A stretch of 64,000 nt of DNA from Smittia aterrima. Taxonomy: Eukaryota; Arthropoda; Insecta; Diptera; Chironomidae. The number at the start of each line of letters is the position of its first letter. Position 1 is the stretch's first letter. The translations under genes and the position numbers were made by a program. Under the pieces are notes generated by a model that saw nothing but the letters and a program-made list of their open reading frames with translations, was not told the DNA's origin and searched no databases. This document shows positions 60,664 through 64,000 of this stretch, piece by piece. Where the stretch lies: contig CP093831.1 of assembly GCA_033063855.1 (NCBI GenBank), forward strand, positions 20,150,001-20,214,000, in the 5' to 3' direction.

Positions 60664-62020
60664 TTAACCGAACTGATCGAATTCCATATACTCTTGCGAT
60701 CGAACGAAAGCTCTACCAATTTCACGGTCTGAGCAATTTTGTTCGATCGCGTGCTCCAATTCGTTGAGCAAGTCACTGATATCCATTCCTGGTGTTGTGC
60801 TGGTGTTCAAGTAGGTTTGGATCCCTGGAAAGAAAAACTTATGAAACATTCGAGAACTTTCATAAAACAAAGCATATTTACTTGCACACAAAGCATCAGC
60901 AGGAACGACGCGATTGTGGACTTCCGGTCTTGGAAAAGTAAGATGAAATCCGCTGTCGGACAAGAACCGGGATGTAGCACCTGCTGTGTGGATTTCTGCT
61001 TCGTCGAGTACGAGGAACACTAACTGCTGTTGGTTCAATGGAGTTCCGTAACGAGCCAACGCAGGGATCACGTGGAGACGAAACCAGGCGACGATGTCAT
61101 CAGACGTCGGTTCATTCGATGCGCGAAAGAAGAAGTCGACGAGGCGACTAGGATGCGTAATATCTTTTTAAAATTAAAGAAAAAATTAAATTAAATTTGG
61201 TCAAAATATTTCACGGGAAAAATAAAAAATTTACCATTTTGCCAAGCTACTGCTTGGGCGAAGTCGGCTGGATTGAAGATGGTCACCAGCGTCGGCATTC
61301 GGTTAAGGTTTCGAGAAATACAGATAGAACCGGCAACTAAAATAAAAAATAAAAAGGTTTATTTGCAGTCGTCAATCAATTTGGAAGCGCCAAAAGTATT
61401 GGAATCAAGACATCATTATCCTGACTAATCGTGACAGTCAAAACAAAGTCAAACAAATCAAAAGTTTTCCTTTGTTAAAGTGGAGAGCATTCAATCAAGA
61501 TGGAGATAAAGCCCTTAAATAAGGTTGTTCTTGAACGAAACGAAAACACAAATCTCAATTTTAAAACATTAAAAACTTTACTATAGAAGCAAAACTTTAC
61601 CGAGTCTTTCCTCTTTGATTGAATATTATTTGACAGGATCGTCCTGAAAAGCGCTAAAGACATTACTCTGTATAAGCTCAGTTCTATCTATCTATAATAT
61701 TCTCTCACAATTAACTTTAACAACGCGGATCATTTTTCTTTGAATCCAAACTGAATGGCGATCATTCTTGCTTTAAGGTAAATGATAATGTAACGTTTGA
61801 ATGAAATGAAATGTATATAAGTTAGTGTCTTATTCACTAGACATCAAAGCACGTTAGAATTACATTGCGCAACGCTTATCCTTAATTAGAAATATCACAG
61901 AATATTAAATTTCCACTTACAATTATAATTTGGACAAGGGCCGAAGAAGAACTGATCGATAGAGAGAACTTCCTGTTGATCATCGGTGAAACGTCGCCAT
62001 AGATCCACAGGGATATTCAT
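60664..62020 (-). CDS. Unrecognised four-exon gene, 214 residues
   Basis: Exons 61921-62020, 61235-61336, 60882-61163 and 60664-60824 join in phase from the ATG at 62020 (MNIPVDLWRRFTDDQQEVLS) to a stop at 60664. I do not recognise the protein. It has no signal peptide or membrane segment and is rich in Phe, Asp and Pro, with recognisable stretches QFFFGPCPNYN, MPTLVTIFNPADFAQAVAWQ and LVFLVLDEAEIHTAGATSRF. The last intron (60825-60881, 57 bases) is a multiple of three and has no stop, so retention would add 19 residues. Coding exons look richer in G+C than neighbouring genes. It lies between two direct repeats. Confidence 0.65.
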
Positions 62021-62595
62021 ATTGATTGTCTTAGTTCTTTCCACTAATCAATTATGCAAAACGCGATAAACAACGTAATTCACGAAACTGCGAAGTTCTT
62101 CCACTTCCACTGTTTAAAAGTAAGACCACTTGTTTTAAAAGTTGTTTTTCTTGAATAATCACTCAAAATGTTTAAATATTGTTTGCTTTATTTATTTTTC
62201 TCGACTGTTGATATTTGAAAAATTCCGTTAGAACTTTACATTTGAAATCAAACTTGAATATTTTAACTTTATCAATTTATTTTGAACATAACACAAAATC
62301 TTCACAACTGCAAAAGTTAAATAAGCGTTTAAGGGCAGAAAATCGAGTTTTGACTCACGACGTTTTAAAGCTCACGGATGAAAAACCCTTAACAGACATA
62401 TTGAATATTTGGTAAATAGGTTTATTTTTTCAATTTTTCAATAATAAATGCAATTGGTCTGAACGACCAAAATATAAAATCTTTTAACAATCAATAAACT
62501 TTTAAAATCAAAATAAATGCATCAAGTTCCTGTGTACAAAAAAAACCTTTCTTCGCCCGTGAAGGAGCAAGAAAAAAATTATTCCGCGGTTTTTT
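62021..62595. other. Spacer between the unknown gene and DBT
   Basis: It contains the upstream region of the unknown gene and the presumed DBT 3' UTR. A 66-codon plus-strand frame at 62215-62415 has a basic Leu-rich stretch but overlaps the duplicated 3' element and looks fortuitous. Confidence 0.5.
62391..62447 (-). repeat. Direct repeat copy 2, in the DBT 3' UTR
   Basis: The matching copy of 60514-60571, about 165 bases downstream of the DBT stop codon on the minus strand, again with AATAAA. Confidence 0.85.
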
Positions 62596-64000
62596 TTATG
62601 CTAATAAAAACGAGGCAGGGTTTTCCAAGTGTTTCTTCCACAAGTTGACAAAAGAACTTATCGTAACTCCTGAAATTTTAAAAAAATAATTACAAAAATA
62701 TAATAACAACAATCTTGAAACTTACCGTCAATGATTCTGTGATCTGCAGAAAAGCTTACATTCATAATGTGGGCTTTGACAATTTCTCCGTTTGAACCGA
62801 AACGTGGAAGAACATTTATTTTTCCAATAGCGCCAATGCAGACTTGTGGCAACATAATCACGGGATGTGTGTAGGTTCCTATGAATTTTTTTAATATCAA
62901 TTTAAAATCGAAATAATTAAAATATTTATGTTTTTACCTCCGATCACACCAATATTGGATAGTGTAAAAGTTCCATCCGAAAAATCTTCAGGCGTCAAAG
63001 CTCCCTTAATACCCTTCTCATGAATGGTCATCAAGTCCTTGGAAATTTCTAAAATCGACTTCTCGTGAACGTTTTTGATATTGGGGACAACTAGACCCAT
63101 CGAGGTATGAATTGCGATGGAAATGTTGTGATATGGTTTATAAATGATTGATTCATTTTCAACGTCCAACGAGCTGTTCAAAATGGGATATTTGTGAAGA
63201 GCAACACTAGCAGCTTTGATAAAGAACGGCATGTAAGTTAATTTGATTCCTTCCAGCTGTGCCTCGGCCTTCAAATCGTCACGAGTTTTAACCAGTTTGG
63301 TCATATCAACATCTTCCGAATAGGAAAAATGCGGGATCTGGAATCATCGGTCGAATTAGAGTTTGGTTTTCTTAAAAAATGAATTGTTACCGTCAAACTT
63401 TGCTGCATACTCTTGAACATGACTTTCGGGACTCCCTTCAATTTAACTATTTTATGAACGAGAGGAGAAGTGACAGTCCTGTTAGTTAAAGGTGGAGGGA
63501 TTTCAAATTCGGATTTTTCTTTGGTTTCGTTCAAAGTCGGATGTGGTTTCTGTGTTCCTTTTGGTATTAAATTCAAATACTCCAATACGTCTCCTTTCAA
63601 AATACGATTGCCCTTGCCAGTAGCTTTGACCTTGCTTAAATCGACATTATTTTCTTTGGCAATTCTTCGAACACTCGGTATTGTCAAAATTTTCCTTGGC
63701 TCTTCATCGTCGGATGAGCTGCTGGAACTTCCCATATCCGATGAGGCTGATAGCAAATTAAAATTAATTGGCACCGCAGGCCTTGGTGAATAACTGTCTC
63801 TTTGTGACAAAGTTTTTTTTTTTCCACCACCATCAACATCAACATGAACCTCATCATCTTCTACATCATCGTCAACGTCAACATCAAAAAGAGGCTTTCC
63901 GACTAGAAAAACATTTTAATTATAAAACTGAAAAAAAAACTGATTGATCGATCTTACCTAAAGCGATGTCATCGATCGAATAATGCAGCTTTAGTATTCT
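62596..64000 (-). CDS. DBT: Lipoamide acyltransferase (E2) of branched-chain 2-oxoacid dehydrogenase, partial
   Basis: Six minus-strand exons are visible: 63958 to beyond 64000, 63391-63902, 62938-63337, 62726-62878 and 62596-62669, with a consistent phase at each junction; the first listed is cut by the window edge, and the N-terminal exons lie outside. Visible in order: the end of the lipoyl domain (LHYSIDDIALVGKPL), an acidic Asp/Val-rich linker, the E3-binding domain (SVRRIAKENNVDLSKVKATG), a second linker and the catalytic acyltransferase domain (IPHFSYSEDVDMTKLV, MPFFIKAASVALHKYPILNS, FTLSNIGVIGG). It includes the active-site DHRIIDG and ends NLWKKHLENPASFLLA. The enzyme transfers branched acyl groups from lipoyl-lysine to CoA in mitochondria during Leu, Ile and Val breakdown. 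Count the five complete or partial exons given here as the visible set. Confidence 0.93.

Overview
The window looks like A+T-rich nuclear DNA of an insect, most likely a dipteran. Introns are mostly 50-60 bases with GT-AG ends. The gene set fits: a neuronal KChIP, cysteine-rich EB modules, a fibrinogen-related protein cluster, and mitochondrial TMEM65 and DBT. A nematoceran (midge-like) host is a guess, based on fibrinogen-related gene expansion and a giant secreted repeat gene. All gene models were spliced by eye by matching intron phases, with no transcript data.

Layout. 98-8208 (+): a seven-exon KChIP gene whose frame stays open for 137 codons after its UGA stop. Its first intron holds a minus-strand cysteine-rich EB-module gene with frame breaks. 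8.2-17.4 kb: mostly non-coding, with scattered coding-like islands (12.3-15.8 kb) that look like a decayed multi-exon gene. 17.4-19.6 kb (-): TMEM65. 24.3-30.5 kb (-): fibrinogen-related gene A. 34.1-37.2 kb (+): a large coiled-coil protein gene. 37.7-39.5 kb (-): fibrinogen-related gene B.

35434-44700 is a near-perfect 4.5-kb inverted duplication with a 252-base spacer. It carries a second intact copy of gene B (40.6-42.5 kb, +) and a 5'-truncated copy of the coiled-coil gene. The two B copies face each other head to head across a central region with mirrored CRE-type octamers.

45.1-59.8 kb (-): a giant secreted Thr/Ser/Asp/Glu-rich protein of about 4,800 residues. It has about 200 tandem 66-bp (22-residue) repeats in one 13.9-kb exon, between two short 5' exons and one short 3' exon. 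A 100-N assembly gap lies at the N-terminal edge of the array. 60.7-62.0 kb (-): an unrecognised four-exon gene lying between two direct repeats. 62.6-64.0 kb (-): the 3' part of DBT, the E2 subunit of branched-chain 2-oxoacid dehydrogenase, which runs off the window.

The genes are not an operon and share no single pathway. The fibrinogen-related proteins and the repeat protein are all predicted to be secreted. The strongest leads are the KChIP readthrough extension, the giant repeat gene with its higher-order structure, and the recent palindromic duplication.
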